The notes: generated by a model not told the origin, from the sequence alone. A stretch of 47,002 bases of DNA from Megasphaera sp. AM44-1BH (GCF_003467125.1 NZ_QSFA01000019.1:1-47002), one strand, 5' to 3'; positions 7,842 through 16,476 are shown, counted from the stretch's first letter. Translations and numbers: made by a program.

Positions 7842-8747
7842 TTACATCTTGTCCGTGTCCGTACAGGAGAACCGCTCCCGGATCAATGAAAAAAATGTTT
7901 TTAGTGCTGGGGAAATCCATTTATTCTTTTTATGAATCATCAATGTTTTAATATGATAATCCGGCCCGCCCCAGGGCAGGCGTATGAGTGATTGCGCATG
8001 AAGTTCATCCTGGACGGCCATAGCCGGCATATAGGTAATTCCTAAATTACTGGCCACGAGTTTCTTGATAGCAAATATGCTCTCTACTTCCAACACCTGT
8101 GCTGGAAGTACGTGGTACTGGGCAAGCGTGTTTTCAAAAGCCGTGCGGTAGCTGCAGCCTTTTTCTGCCAGAATCAGTGTCTGACCGGAAAGATCGCCGA
8201 TCTCTACCGTGTCCCGTGACGCCAAAGGATGTTCTGGTGCAGCCAGAAGATACATGGGCTCATCGAATAAAATCCTGGCAGTACAGGATGAATCCTGTAT
8301 ATGCTGCCCCAGGAGAAAGGCTACGTCGATACGCCCCTCACGCAGAGCCTGGTACAAAAGGTCCCAGGAGCCAAACTGCAGCCGTAAATCGACATGGGGA
8401 TACCGTATATGAAACTCTTCCAGGACACTGGTAAGTCTCATAATACCTACAGATTCCATCGTACCGATGGTAACCGTTCCACTCAGACAGGTTTCGTTGA
8501 TGATACTTTCCCTGGCCGTCTGGGCCAGTTCTACTATTTGTTCGGCATAGGGCAGCAATAGTTGTCCCTGGCTGGTCAGGATAGTGCGGTGTGGCAGGCG
8601 TTCGAAAAGATGGGTTCCCAGTTCCTGTTCCAGCTGCTGGATCTGCCCGGTAATCGTAGACTGGGCATAGCCTGTTTTCCGTGCAGCTTTCGAAAAACTG
8701 CCCAGGTGGGCGATGGCAGTAAACGTTTTTAACTGGCGTAATTCCAT
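7842..8747 (-). CDS. LysR-family transcriptional regulator
   Basis: 301 residues. It has an N-terminal winged helix-turn-helix (MELRQLKTFTAIAHLGSFSKAA...STITGQIQQLE) and a LysR substrate-binding domain (GTVTIGTMES...ILAEKGCSYR). GGAGG seven bases before ATG 8747 supports the start. LysR proteins usually control a divergent neighbour; here the divergent side holds only a 26-codon membrane peptide gene, after which the CoA-transferase operon ends. The effector and target are not evident. Confidence 0.88.
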   Translation of the reverse strand: MELRQLKTFTAIAHLGSFSKAARKTGYAQSTITGQIQQLEQELGTHLFERLPHRTILTSQGQLLLPYAEQIVELAQTARESIINETCLSGTVTIGTMESVGIMRLTSVLEEFHIRYPHVDLRLQFGSWDLLYQALREGRIDVAFLLGQHIQDSSCTARILFDEPMYLLAAPEHPLASRDTVEIGDLSGQTLILAEKGCSYRTAFENTLAQYHVLPAQVLEVESIFAIKKLVASNLGITYMPAMAVQDELHAQSLIRLPWGGPDYHIKTLMIHKKNKWISPALKTFFSLIRERFSCTDTDKM

Positions 8748-8920
8748 TCCGGTTCCTCCTCTGCGTGTTCGGAATTTCCGATACAATTGTTCAAGTATTT
8801 CAATTTTACAGATAGGTTTGTTAGTGATAGTATAATACATGAAAAGAGGAAATAAAAGACCGGTCTTTCCAGAAGTGAAAAAAAATTTGTATTCTGATAC
8901 GGGAACAGGAGGAACTTGCC

Positions 8921-9001
8921 ATGACTATTCAGATGACACAAAAAATGCTTGCTCTGACCGGTATTCTGTTGATACTTTTTATGATTATCAGTAATTTATA
9001 A
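8921..9001 (+). CDS. Putative 26-residue membrane peptide
   Basis: A short reading frame, MTIQMTQKMLALTGILLI followed by LFMIISNL. A perfect AGGAGG (8907-8912) lies eight bases before the ATG. About 18 residues form a hydrophobic helix after a polar N-terminus, the layout of small single-pass membrane proteins. A TATAAT hexamer lies upstream at 8831-8836, without a good -35. It is divergent from the LysR gene and ends about 45 bases before a strong hairpin. I do not recognise the family; the ribosome site and helix are the support. Confidence 0.45.
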   Translation: MTIQMTQKMLALTGILLILFMIISNL

Positions 9002-9046
9002 TATGTACATTGCCCGTTCATATATACGCCCAAATATATGATATCT

Positions 9047-9102
9047 CCCACAAACATACAGCAGGAACCGCATTTAAGCGGTTCCTGCTGTATGTTTGTG
9101 GG
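9047..9102. terminator. Perfect 25-bp hairpin, probable terminator
   Basis: Left arm 9047-9071 and right arm 9078-9102 are perfectly complementary over 25 bases with the loop ATTTAA. It begins one base after the stop codon of the minus-strand CoA-transferase gene and lies after the plus-strand peptide gene, so it could stop transcription from both sides. No long T-run follows on either strand. Confidence 0.65.
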
Positions 9103-9103
9103 G

Positions 9104-10636
9104 TTATATAAATAACGATGTATCCATTCTTTTCAGGGAAGGAGCTATAAGAGGCTGGAAATCCATTTGCTGAAGGATATCTTTTTCCAGCTCTATGCCA
9201 GGTGCCAGCTCTGTCAGCATGAGGCCCTTATCGGTGAGAACAAATACAGCCCGTTCTGTTATAACCTGTACGGTCTGGTGGTGGGCCAGAGCATACTCAG
9301 CAGAAAAGGTGATTTGTTCTACCTGTTTTTTGAATTTTTTATATGTCCCCTCCTGTACAATGTGTAATGCTCCGTCAGAACAGGATACCTGTAATCCACC
9401 AGCGGTAAAGGTCCCAAGAAAAATAATATGACGGGTATTCTGAGAAATATCAATGAATCCCCCTGGTCCGACAACACGACCGTTAAACCGGGAAACATTG
9501 ACATTTCCGGCACAATCCATTTCGGCCAGGCCGAGAACGGCCAGATCGAGACAACCGCCATCATATAAATCCAGGATGTCAGCTGTTTTATATATGGCTT
9601 CAGGATTTACGGCAGCCCCCATATCAAGACCTGTCAGAGGAATGCCGCCGAGAACACCTGATTCTGTTGAAAACATGAGATTACCGATCCCCATTTCAGC
9701 GGCAGCGGAAGCCACTCCCTGAGGCATGCCGATTCCCAGATTTATGAGGGAACCGGGACTTAATTCCTGGGCAGCCCTCATAGCACAAATTTTACGGATG
9801 GAAAGGGGCATAGGAGAAAAAGCTGCCAATGGCTTTTTGATCTCTCCTGTGAGTTCGGGCCGGAATGCGTCTGTGGCCAGACTCTGACAATGATGTCCGG
9901 GAGGCGCCTTGACGACGTAATCGACCATAAAGTGATGGAGTTTTACAAGACGGGGATCGAGAGTACCACGGGCTACTATATCTTCGACCTGTACGACGAC
10001 AATGCCACCAGAATTGTGGGTAGCCGCGGCCAGTTCCAGCTGATCACACTGCAGGGCTTCTTTTTCTATACTAATATTTCCTTCTTCATCTGCATACGTA
10101 CCACGGAGAAAGCAAATATGAATGGGCAGTGCCGGAAAAAAGAGATATTCTTTTCCATCGACATGGGTAAGACGGACCAGATCCGGACCTTCGTGACGCG
10201 TCCGGTCATTGGCTTTACCGCCTTCCAGCCGGGGATCGACGAAGGTATGGAGACCTGTTTCCGTCCAGACGCCGGGCTGGTGTGCTGCCTGGGCACGGAA
10301 TAGTTTCAATAAGACACCGAGAGGCAGCATGTAGGCAAGACATTTATTTTCCTGGATAGACCGGGAAAAATCCGGTTCCAGCCCTGCGTGAGAGGAGATA
10401 AGTGTCCGGACCAGGCCCTCCGCTGCCAGACGGTCGCTGCCATGCCCTTTTTTATCACTATCACCAATTATTTTTATGAGAGTCAGATTTTTAGGTGATG
10501 ATGTGTGCTCATATCGTTCCTGCAACGCTTCTAAGAGATAATCCGGCAGACCGAATCCGACAAAACCACTGTGTGCCAGCGTATTGCCATCATGGACAAG
10601 CGCTGCTGCTTCTCTGGCGCTGATAACCTGAGTCAT
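9104..10636 (-). CDS. Family I CoA-transferase (propionate/acetate CoA-transferase-like)
   Basis: 510 residues, the length of Pct/YdiF enzymes (about 520), containing both alpha and beta halves of a family I CoA-transferase. N-terminal GFVGFGLPDYLLEAL is the first half's glycine loop; the second half has NLGIGMPQGVA and the catalytic Glu in FSTESGVLGG (about residue 323) that forms the glutamyl-CoA thioester. It swaps CoA between acyl-CoAs and short carboxylates such as acetate or propionate. Last gene of the 2-oxoacid oxidoreductase operon (13 bases after the beta subunit), so it probably releases the acid from the acyl-CoA made there. Confidence 0.88.
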   Translation of the reverse strand: MTQVISAREAAALVHDGNTLAHSGFVGFGLPDYLLEALQERYEHTSSPKNLTLIKIIGDSDKKGHGSDRLAAEGLVRTLISSHAGLEPDFSRSIQENKCLAYMLPLGVLLKLFRAQAAHQPGVWTETGLHTFVDPRLEGGKANDRTRHEGPDLVRLTHVDGKEYLFFPALPIHICFLRGTYADEEGNISIEKEALQCDQLELAAATHNSGGIVVVQVEDIVARGTLDPRLVKLHHFMVDYVVKAPPGHHCQSLATDAFRPELTGEIKKPLAAFSPMPLSIRKICAMRAAQELSPGSLINLGIGMPQGVASAAAEMGIGNLMFSTESGVLGGIPLTGLDMGAAVNPEAIYKTADILDLYDGGCLDLAVLGLAEMDCAGNVNVSRFNGRVVGPGGFIDISQNTRHIIFLGTFTAGGLQVSCSDGALHIVQEGTYKKFKKQVEQITFSAEYALAHHQTVQVITERAVFVLTDKGLMLTELAPGIELEKDILQQMDFQPLIAPSLKRMDTSLFI

Positions 10637-10649
10637 AGGATACCCTCCT

Positions 10650-11555
10650 TTATGATTCCGATAATTTTTTTAAAAGTTCAAAACGGGCATCCACCATGTG
10701 TTGTATTTCAGAAATTGCCGTATCACTAAGTGCTTTGAATTTACCGATGCCTTTTACAAATTCGGATACAGGAATCGGTTTGGGATTCGTATCATTTAAT
10801 CTATAGGTCCCGTTTTTACATTCCCAGAGAGGGAACATATTGCTTTTGACGGCCCGGCGGGCAATGGAAATTCCTTCATGACTTTTGTAAGCCCAGCCTG
10901 TAGGGCATGGTGAAAAGACATGAATATAGGCAAATCCTTCTTTGCTGGCAGCCAGTCCCTTTTGTATTTTTTCTATGAAATCTTTCATATGACTCGGTGA
11001 TGCGGTGGCGCAATACGCTATATTGTGCATAGCCATGATCAGCGGCATATATTTTTGTTCCTGCGGTTTACCGCTGATGACACTTCCCAAAGGTGTCGTC
11101 GATGTCCGTGAACCCCGTGTTGTCGTAGAGCTGCGCTGATAACCTGTATTCATATATCCTTCATTATCATAGCATATATACAGCATTTTTTCACCGCGTT
11201 CAGCCGTGGCAGACAGACTCTGGAATCCACAGTCTGCCGTCGCCCCATCACCAGCCAGGGCGACAATATTGACATCACTGCGCCCTTTGCGCTGATACAT
11301 ACGGGACAATCCGCTTAAAAACGACGCTGTATTGTCCAGCAGTGTGATATGGACAGGCGTTTTCTGGCCGTTTGCTTCATTCCATCCGACAACACCGGCA
11401 CCAGCCATGCATCCTGGCGGTATAGCGAAAATAGAATCAGGTCCGGCAATCTGCAATACACGGCGCAGAATCAGTTCGGCACCACATCCCTGACAAGCTG
11501 ATATACCGGGAGATACCAGGTCAGGTGCGTTTTTTAATATATCAATATAACTCAT
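10650..11555 (-). CDS. 2-oxoacid:ferredoxin oxidoreductase, beta subunit
   Basis: 301 residues, thiamine-diphosphate-binding subunit. Seen: CQGCGAELILRRV near the N-terminus (cysteines of the iron-sulfur ligand type), ALAGDGATADCGFQSL (the GDG of the ThDP/Mg motif) and YDNEGYMNTGYQRSS following it. It catalyses decarboxylation of the 2-oxoacid with electrons going to ferredoxin. GGAGG nine bases before ATG 11555 fixes the start. The PorB-type sequence fits pyruvate or a branched-chain oxoacid; I cannot decide which. Confidence 0.87.
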   Translation of the reverse strand: MSYIDILKNAPDLVSPGISACQGCGAELILRRVLQIAGPDSIFAIPPGCMAGAGVVGWNEANGQKTPVHITLLDNTASFLSGLSRMYQRKGRSDVNIVALAGDGATADCGFQSLSATAERGEKMLYICYDNEGYMNTGYQRSSTTTRGSRTSTTPLGSVISGKPQEQKYMPLIMAMHNIAYCATASPSHMKDFIEKIQKGLAASKEGFAYIHVFSPCPTGWAYKSHEGISIARRAVKSNMFPLWECKNGTYRLNDTNPKPIPVSEFVKGIGKFKALSDTAISEIQHMVDARFELLKKLSES

Positions 11556-11569
11556 AATGACATACCTCC

Positions 11570-12751
11570 TCAGTCTTTTAAGAGCCAATGTACCGGTCTT
11601 TCACCAGGTTGATTTTTCCCTTTTTCCAGTATATCAATGACACCCAGTATTTCATCCAGTGAGATATCGGCGCCACCGAGGCCTCCGATTGTTGAAAAAT
11701 GGCAGGCATGTATTCCCTGATCAGCAAGAGCTGCTTTTACTTCCATATGCATGGGACCCTGACTCCAGCCGAAGCAGCAGCTCCGGTCTATGACGCTGAA
11801 TGCTTTTTTACCGGCCAGGGCATCTGCTATCCTTGCAGCCGGGAAGGGGCGTGTAAAGCGGATACGGATGAGACCGGCTTTGATTCCGCGGTCTCTGGCG
11901 ATGTCTACAGCATCTTTGGCTGTACCTGACATTCCGGCAATAGTAACCAAAACGACATCGGCATCATCCAGACGGTATTTTTCGATACCGCCGCCGTAGG
12001 AACGACCGAATTGTTTACCAAATTCTGCATCAATTTCTTCTAGTACCGTCAGGGCCTGTTCCATGGCTTCAAGATGATTTTTACGGTATTTCATGAGAAG
12101 AGGGCCGGCAGTAAGCGGGTCGAGCGAAAGAGGATGATCTGGATCCAAAACGGCTTTCATGGATTGTGCCGGATCGGGAAGAAATGCGTCTACAGCTGCC
12201 TGATCCGGAATCAGCACTCCTTCTGTCAGATGGGAACTGTAAAAACCGTCATAGCAGACGTTGACGTGGATGCGGACACGGGAATCTTCGGCAAGGCGAT
12301 ACCCTTGAATGATCATATCGACGATTTCCTGTGTACTTTCGCAAAATACCTGTATCCATCCTGCTTCCCGTACACTCATAGCATCCTGCTGACCGCTCCA
12401 TACCGTTTCCGGAGAGGTCATTTCCCGTGTAGCCAGGGCCATAACCATAGGCAGGCGGAGAGTAGACATGCGGAAATACGGCTCATACATCAGAGCGAGT
12501 CCCTGTGCTGATGTGGCGGTGAAAACACGTCCTCCGCCGGCAGCGGCACCCTGTACGGCGCTCATAGCCGAGTGTTCACATTCTACCTGGATCATTTCTG
12601 CATCTAATTCCCCGTTATATACTTTGCCAGCCAGTCGTTCGACTACTGATGACTGGGGTGTGATTGGATAAGCGGCAATGACATCAGGCCGGCAAAGTGC
12701 AGCGGCTTCAGCAGCTGCATAATTTCCTGTCAGTACAACCTGCTTGCTCAT
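11570..12751 (-). CDS. 2-oxoacid:ferredoxin oxidoreductase, alpha subunit
   Basis: 393 residues, PorA type. The N-terminal PP-like domain carries AAYPITPQSSVVE and the conserved ECEHSAMSAVQGAAAGGGRV..TATSAQGLALM. A C-terminal transketolase-like domain (DVVLVTIAGMSGTAKDAVD) follows. The alpha subunit binds the substrate and pairs with the beta subunit. Its ATG overlaps the TGA of the ferredoxin subunit (ATGA), so the two are translated together. Subunit order gamma-delta-alpha-beta is that of four-subunit pyruvate and branched-chain oxoacid oxidoreductases. Confidence 0.88.
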   Translation of the reverse strand: MSKQVVLTGNYAAAEAAALCRPDVIAAYPITPQSSVVERLAGKVYNGELDAEMIQVECEHSAMSAVQGAAAGGGRVFTATSAQGLALMYEPYFRMSTLRLPMVMALATREMTSPETVWSGQQDAMSVREAGWIQVFCESTQEIVDMIIQGYRLAEDSRVRIHVNVCYDGFYSSHLTEGVLIPDQAAVDAFLPDPAQSMKAVLDPDHPLSLDPLTAGPLLMKYRKNHLEAMEQALTVLEEIDAEFGKQFGRSYGGGIEKYRLDDADVVLVTIAGMSGTAKDAVDIARDRGIKAGLIRIRFTRPFPAARIADALAGKKAFSVIDRSCCFGWSQGPMHMEVKAALADQGIHACHFSTIGGLGGADISLDEILGVIDILEKGKNQPGERPVHWLLKD

Positions 12752-13017
12752 TGGGCATTACCTCCTTCTGGTTCCATAGAAATTGCTTTTTTAGGACATT
12801 CTGCCGCGCAGATTCCACAGCCTTTGCAATAATCATATGTGATGATATAGTCGTTGCCACGGGAGATGATGGCATTGACCGGACAGTACGCAAAACATTG
12901 CCCGCAGCGGATACAGATATGTTTATCCATGACAGGACGGAATACCCGCCATGAAGCCGTATCTAGTATGTACATTCCCGTATCTCCGACTGGAGTGATA
13001 TAGTGACGTTCACTCAT
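12748..13017 (-). CDS. 2-oxoacid:ferredoxin oxidoreductase, delta (2x4Fe-4S) subunit
   Basis: 89 residues. Two CxxCxxCxxxCP motifs (CIRCGQCFAYCP at about 35 and CKGCGICAAECP at about 64) bind two [4Fe-4S] clusters that carry electrons from the ThDP site to ferredoxin. Size matches PorD. GGAAGG upstream. Placed between the gamma and alpha genes as in other four-subunit enzymes. Confidence 0.9.
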   Translation of the reverse strand: MSERHYITPVGDTGMYILDTASWRVFRPVMDKHICIRCGQCFAYCPVNAIISRGNDYIITYDYCKGCGICAAECPKKAISMEPEGGNAQ

Positions 13018-13035
13018 ATTGATACCTTCCTTCCT

Positions 13036-13575
13036 TTATAAGCGATGAATCTGAATAGAAGCAGCAGCTTTTTCTGCGGCTGTACGATTTATAGTTCCGA
13101 AGGTTTGGGCAATATCCTGCAAAAGACGTTCCATATCGACAAGGCCGGTAGCAGCAGTAAAAGCTCCCAGCATTGCCGTATTAGGCATATTCCGGCCCAG
13201 CAGCTCTTCTGAAATTGTCGTTGCATCAACCGTTACCACTGTTCCGGTTTCTTTGGGAACGTGCAGATCTTCCACTGCTTTTTTTGTATTGATAATTATC
13301 ATGCCGCCATCTTTTAACCCAGCATACGTGTCGGGTGAGGTAATCAGAGAATCGTCGAGAATCAGAAGGATATCTGGTGTATAGACCTGCATGCGGCGAC
13401 GGATGGGTGTATGGGACAGACGCAGATATCCAAACACGGGGGAGCCTTTTCTTTCAACTCCGAATGCCGGAATAGACTGGCCATAGAGACCTCCTTCTAC
13501 AGCTGCCCGGACGACGAGTTGTGATGCCTTGACGACACCCAGGCCGCCACGGCCATGTAAACGGATTTCTTTCAT
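13036..13575 (-). CDS. 2-oxoacid:ferredoxin oxidoreductase, gamma subunit
   Basis: 179 residues, PorG type: LHGRGGLGVVKASQLVVRAA at the N-terminus, then QSIPAFGVERKGSPVFGYLR, both hallmarks of the family. It contacts CoA in these complexes. First gene of the operon. Ribosome site AAGGAG is eight bases from ATG 13575 and two from ATG 13581, so 13575 is chosen. A near-perfect promoter lies about 75 bases upstream. Confidence 0.88.
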   Translation of the reverse strand: MKEIRLHGRGGLGVVKASQLVVRAAVEGGLYGQSIPAFGVERKGSPVFGYLRLSHTPIRRRMQVYTPDILLILDDSLITSPDTYAGLKDGGMIIINTKKAVEDLHVPKETGTVVTVDATTISEELLGRNMPNTAMLGAFTAATGLVDMERLLQDIAQTFGTINRTAAEKAAASIQIHRL

Positions 13576-13629
13576 TGTCATCGCTCCTTTTACAAAAAAA
13601 TGTTCTTATAATAAAACTGATGTATTAAT

Positions 13630-13702
13630 ATATGAACTCTATACCTGAATTATAGACAATATAAAGTGAAATGTCAATAATACACGCCAAATTTGTTCAT
13701 AT
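13630..13702. promoter_or_regulatory. GTTCATAT motif pair, candidate operator
   Basis: ATATGAAC at 13630-13637 and GTTCATAT at 13695-13702 flank the promoter. The same motif recurs at 15427-15434 (GTTCATAT) and 15448-15456 (GTTCAATAT) downstream of the promoter of the neighbouring dehydrogenase gene. The IclR gene at 15662 is the obvious candidate protein. This is inference from motif sharing. Confidence 0.35.
13649..13677 (-). promoter_or_regulatory. Consensus promoter of the 2-oxoacid oxidoreductase operon
   Basis: On the minus strand, TTGACA (13672-13677), a 17-base spacer and TATAAT (13649-13654): a full consensus sigma-70/SigA promoter. Transcription should start near 13642. GTTCATAT motifs lie on both sides (13630-13637 inverted, 13695-13702), suggesting that a repressor controls this very strong promoter. 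Confidence 0.8.
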
Positions 13703-13731
13703 AAAGATATTGATGTATTGATATGCGAATA

Positions 13732-13760
13732 AACGGACTGCCTGAAAAGGGCAGTCCGTT
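13732..13760 (-). terminator. Terminator after the 2-hydroxyacid dehydrogenase gene
   Basis: An 11-base perfect stem (13732-13742 with 13750-13760, AACGGACTGCC type) directly downstream of the minus-strand stop at 13779. On the minus strand it is followed by the T-rich stretch TTTATT. It separates the dehydrogenase transcript from the oxidoreductase promoter. Confidence 0.7.
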
Positions 13761-13778
13761 ACGTGATGCAATATGAAA

Positions 13779-15191
13779 TTATACTTCTTCCAGATCGACT
13801 ATTTTACCGGGATTCATGATATTATTCGGATCCAGGGCGTGCTTGATAGCACAGACTAATTCATATTCAGCAGGCTGGGTGCAGGCTTTGAATTCATCTT
13901 TTTTCTTATAGCCGATGCCATGTTCACCGGATATTTTGCCTCCCAGTGCATAAATGCGTGGAAAGAGATCGTGGTGGAATGCGTCAAGGGTATGCAGCCA
14001 TTGCTCTGGCGACTGGCCTTTCGTATTGAGAGCCAGTGTATGCATATTTCCATCACCAATGTGGGCTGAAGTTATTAAATACAGGTTATGCTTCTTTTCC
14101 AGTTCAGGAATCATGGACATCACATCGGGGATTTTATCCAGAGGGACAACAAAATCTTCGGTCATGAACATTTTATCGGCATCGCGACAAGCTTCTGCGA
14201 GGCAACGGCGGATGCTCCAGATGCGGTCATCGGCCTGCAGGATATCGACGGCACCCAGTTCATCGCATATATCGCTGACGATTTCCATTTTTTTGTCCAG
14301 TTCGTCTTCATCGAACGTTTCTACAGTGATGATGACATAACAACATCCTTCATTTCCATGGGGAGCCGTAACTTTGACAAAATTACTGCACAGCATGACG
14401 CATTTATTATCCATGAATTCCACGCTGGTAGGATCGATGCCGGCTTTTTTTATGCGGTTAGGCAATGCAAGAGCTGCACTTTCCTCTTTAAAGATGGCCA
14501 CCAGATCGAATTTATAAGGGGCCAGGGGCAATAACTTTAATGTGATTTCTGTTACGATGCCAAGCGTCCCTTCCGCACCGCAGATGAGCTGTTCCAGACA
14601 ATATCCGGTAGAACATTTTTGCAGCCGGGCACCGACTGTTACAATGGCTCCTGTTGGAGTGACAAGCTTCAGGCTGTAAATCTGATGACGGGTCGTACCA
14701 TACTTTACGGCCTTATTGCCGCCTGCATTAGTAGCTATATTGCCACCAATCATACAGCTGTCGGCACTGCATGGATCACCTGCATATAACAGGCCATGCT
14801 CGTGAGCCGCTTTTTGCAGATCGATGGTCCTGACACCGGGCTGAGTGACGAGATACATATTGTCCGGGTCGATTTTCAGGATTTTATTCATCCTGTCCAT
14901 CGTGAGAACGATGCCGCCATAAACAGGAATTGCCTGACAGCAGACGTTTGTTGCGCCAGCACGGGGTGTAATGGGAATCAGATAGGTATTGGCCAGTTTT
15001 ACGATTTCCGCTACCTGTTCCGTCGTTTCCGGAAAAACAACTACTTCAGGCTTGTGAAACCATACCGGATTCCCTTCTTCATCGGTCTGATATGATTCCA
15101 GTTTTTCTGCATCCGTCGTCAGGCCTTTAGGGCCAAGAATCTGGGTCAGTTTTTCGATACATTCCGGAGTTACAGGGTTGAAATGGGACAT
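13779..15191 (-). CDS. FAD-linked D-2-hydroxyacid dehydrogenase (GlcD/D-lactate dehydrogenase family)
   Basis: 470 residues, typical of the GlcD / electron-transferring-flavoprotein-linked D-lactate dehydrogenase family. The FAD-binding PCMH domain includes PRAGATNVCC, GDPCSADSCMIGGNIATNAGGNKAVKYG and GAEGTLGIVTEITLKLLP; the C-terminal FAD-oxidase domain has SAHIGDGNMHTLAL and the closing GGKISGEHGIGYKK. It oxidises D-lactate, glycolate or another 2-hydroxyacid to the 2-oxoacid. Next to a 2-oxoacid oxidoreductase this gives a two-step route to acyl-CoA. No EtfA/EtfB partner is present in the window. Confidence 0.88.
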   Translation of the reverse strand: MSHFNPVTPECIEKLTQILGPKGLTTDAEKLESYQTDEEGNPVWFHKPEVVVFPETTEQVAEIVKLANTYLIPITPRAGATNVCCQAIPVYGGIVLTMDRMNKILKIDPDNMYLVTQPGVRTIDLQKAAHEHGLLYAGDPCSADSCMIGGNIATNAGGNKAVKYGTTRHQIYSLKLVTPTGAIVTVGARLQKCSTGYCLEQLICGAEGTLGIVTEITLKLLPLAPYKFDLVAIFKEESAALALPNRIKKAGIDPTSVEFMDNKCVMLCSNFVKVTAPHGNEGCCYVIITVETFDEDELDKKMEIVSDICDELGAVDILQADDRIWSIRRCLAEACRDADKMFMTEDFVVPLDKIPDVMSMIPELEKKHNLYLITSAHIGDGNMHTLALNTKGQSPEQWLHTLDAFHHDLFPRIYALGGKISGEHGIGYKKKDEFKACTQPAEYELVCAIKHALDPNNIMNPGKIVDLEEV

Positions 15192-15222
15192 AATAATTCC
15201 TCCTTGTCAGGGTAACTATCGT

Positions 15223-15453
15223 TCAGATTATATCAACTGGTATTTTTTTTGTTTCTTTTGTGCGGTTTTTCCAGACCGTGGCTATCAGTGTTCCAAATAC
15301 AGTAGTCCAGACAATCAGGATGGCTGGCGGAATGGCTGACATCGGGTCGAAATAGGTGATTGCCAGAGTTACGGAAAGCGCTGTCTGCTGCACTCCTACT
15401 ATGAATGTCATGGCTTTGCGTTTATAGTTCATATAATAATACACATAGTTCAA
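15223..15453 (-). pseudogene. C-terminal remnant of a BASS-like transporter
   Basis: 76 codons. FIVGVQQTALSVTLAITY and AIPPAILIVWTTVFGTLI resemble the last two helices of bile-acid:sodium symporter (BASS) family proteins, which are normally about 300 residues. No ribosome site precedes it, and nothing in the 200 bases upstream encodes the missing helices. It sits between a consensus promoter and the dehydrogenase gene, so it looks like what remained after a deletion that joined that promoter to the operon. Family assignment is by eye only. Confidence 0.5.
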
Positions 15454-15473
15454 TATACGAATTCTTTAATGCT

Positions 15474-15502
15474 ATTATATAAAATCAATATTCTCTTGTC
15501 AA
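15474..15502 (-). promoter_or_regulatory. Consensus promoter of the dehydrogenase transcript
   Basis: Minus strand TTGACA (15497-15502), 17 bases, TATAAT (15474-15479). The transcript would start near 15467 and run through the transporter remnant into the dehydrogenase gene. Just downstream lie two GTTCATAT-like motifs (15448-15456, 15427-15434), well placed for a repressor to block elongation or initiation. Confidence 0.78.
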
Positions 15503-15661
15503 TAAGTAATGGAAACAATGCGTATCCTGACGATATATTCTGTGCCTGCCGGTCTGGTAGTAATTCTTTGTGGCTTAGTATATAATTAAAATGATTCATC
15601 ATTTCATATACTTAAACCGTATAGAACTTCCTATTTTATATCAGGACCAGGAGGCAGGATT

Positions 15662-16429
15662 ATGATTCCGGCAGAGGATAAAAAAAAATATATACTTAAT
15701 TCAGTCGATAATGCGTTATCGCTATTTAATCTTTTTTTTGATTATGAAGAGCTGACCGTCAATGATATAGCAAAACAGTTATCTATCAGCCGCAGTACGG
15801 CATTTCGTTTTGCTGTGACCCTGGAGAACCGGGGCTTTCTCACCAAGACAGACCATGCTACGTATCGTCTGGGGCTGAATATGTTTTCCCTGGGAATGCT
15901 GGCGTATAATCGGATGGAGCTGGTTTCTCTTGTACATCCGTATTTACAGAAACTGGCGGAAGAATGTGGCGAAACCTGTCATCTGGCTATACTGGACGAT
16001 GCCGTTCACGTCATGTTTATCGACAGGGCACTGGGAACGAATCAGCTGAAAATGGAAACAGCCATGGGATATCGCCAGTTTGCTCATATGACGGCAACGG
16101 GAAAGGCTATTCTGGCATATCAGTCGGCCCAGACCGTCAACGAATACATAAAGAAGACAGAGTTCAGACAGATGACACACCATTCCGTAAAAGATGCATC
16201 GGAATTATTGCGTTTGCTGGATACGGTGCGGGAAGAAGGCTATGCCTGTGATAATGAAGAAGCTGAATATGGTCTTACCTGTTATGCCCGACCTATTTTA
16301 GATGTGACAGGGCGATCTTTTGCCGCTGTCAGTATATCGGGTCCGACGACGCGGATGGAAAAAAATAAGCATGACCATCTGGAACGGTTACAACGGTTAG
16401 TGGACCACGTTGTCCAGACGATTGTCTGA
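15662..16429 (+). CDS. IclR-family transcriptional regulator
   Basis: 255 residues. It has an N-terminal winged HTH (NDIAKQLSISRSTAFRFAVT) and a C-terminal IclR effector domain (ETCHLAILDDAVHVMFIDRA, TATGKAILAY, GYACDNEEAEYGLTCYARPI). AGGAGG precedes the start. IclR proteins bind small carboxylates or their derivatives. It is divergent from the dehydrogenase transcript, so it most likely senses a 2-hydroxy- or 2-oxoacid and controls the cluster at 9104-15453. Confidence 0.9.
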   Translation: MIPAEDKKKYILNSVDNALSLFNLFFDYEELTVNDIAKQLSISRSTAFRFAVTLENRGFLTKTDHATYRLGLNMFSLGMLAYNRMELVSLVHPYLQKLAEECGETCHLAILDDAVHVMFIDRALGTNQLKMETAMGYRQFAHMTATGKAILAYQSAQTVNEYIKKTEFRQMTHHSVKDASELLRLLDTVREEGYACDNEEAEYGLTCYARPILDVTGRSFAAVSISGPTTRMEKNKHDHLERLQRLVDHVVQTIV

Positions 16430-16476
16430 CTTTTCCGGACTGGCATTTCAATCATTGAATAACAGGGGGAATGACC

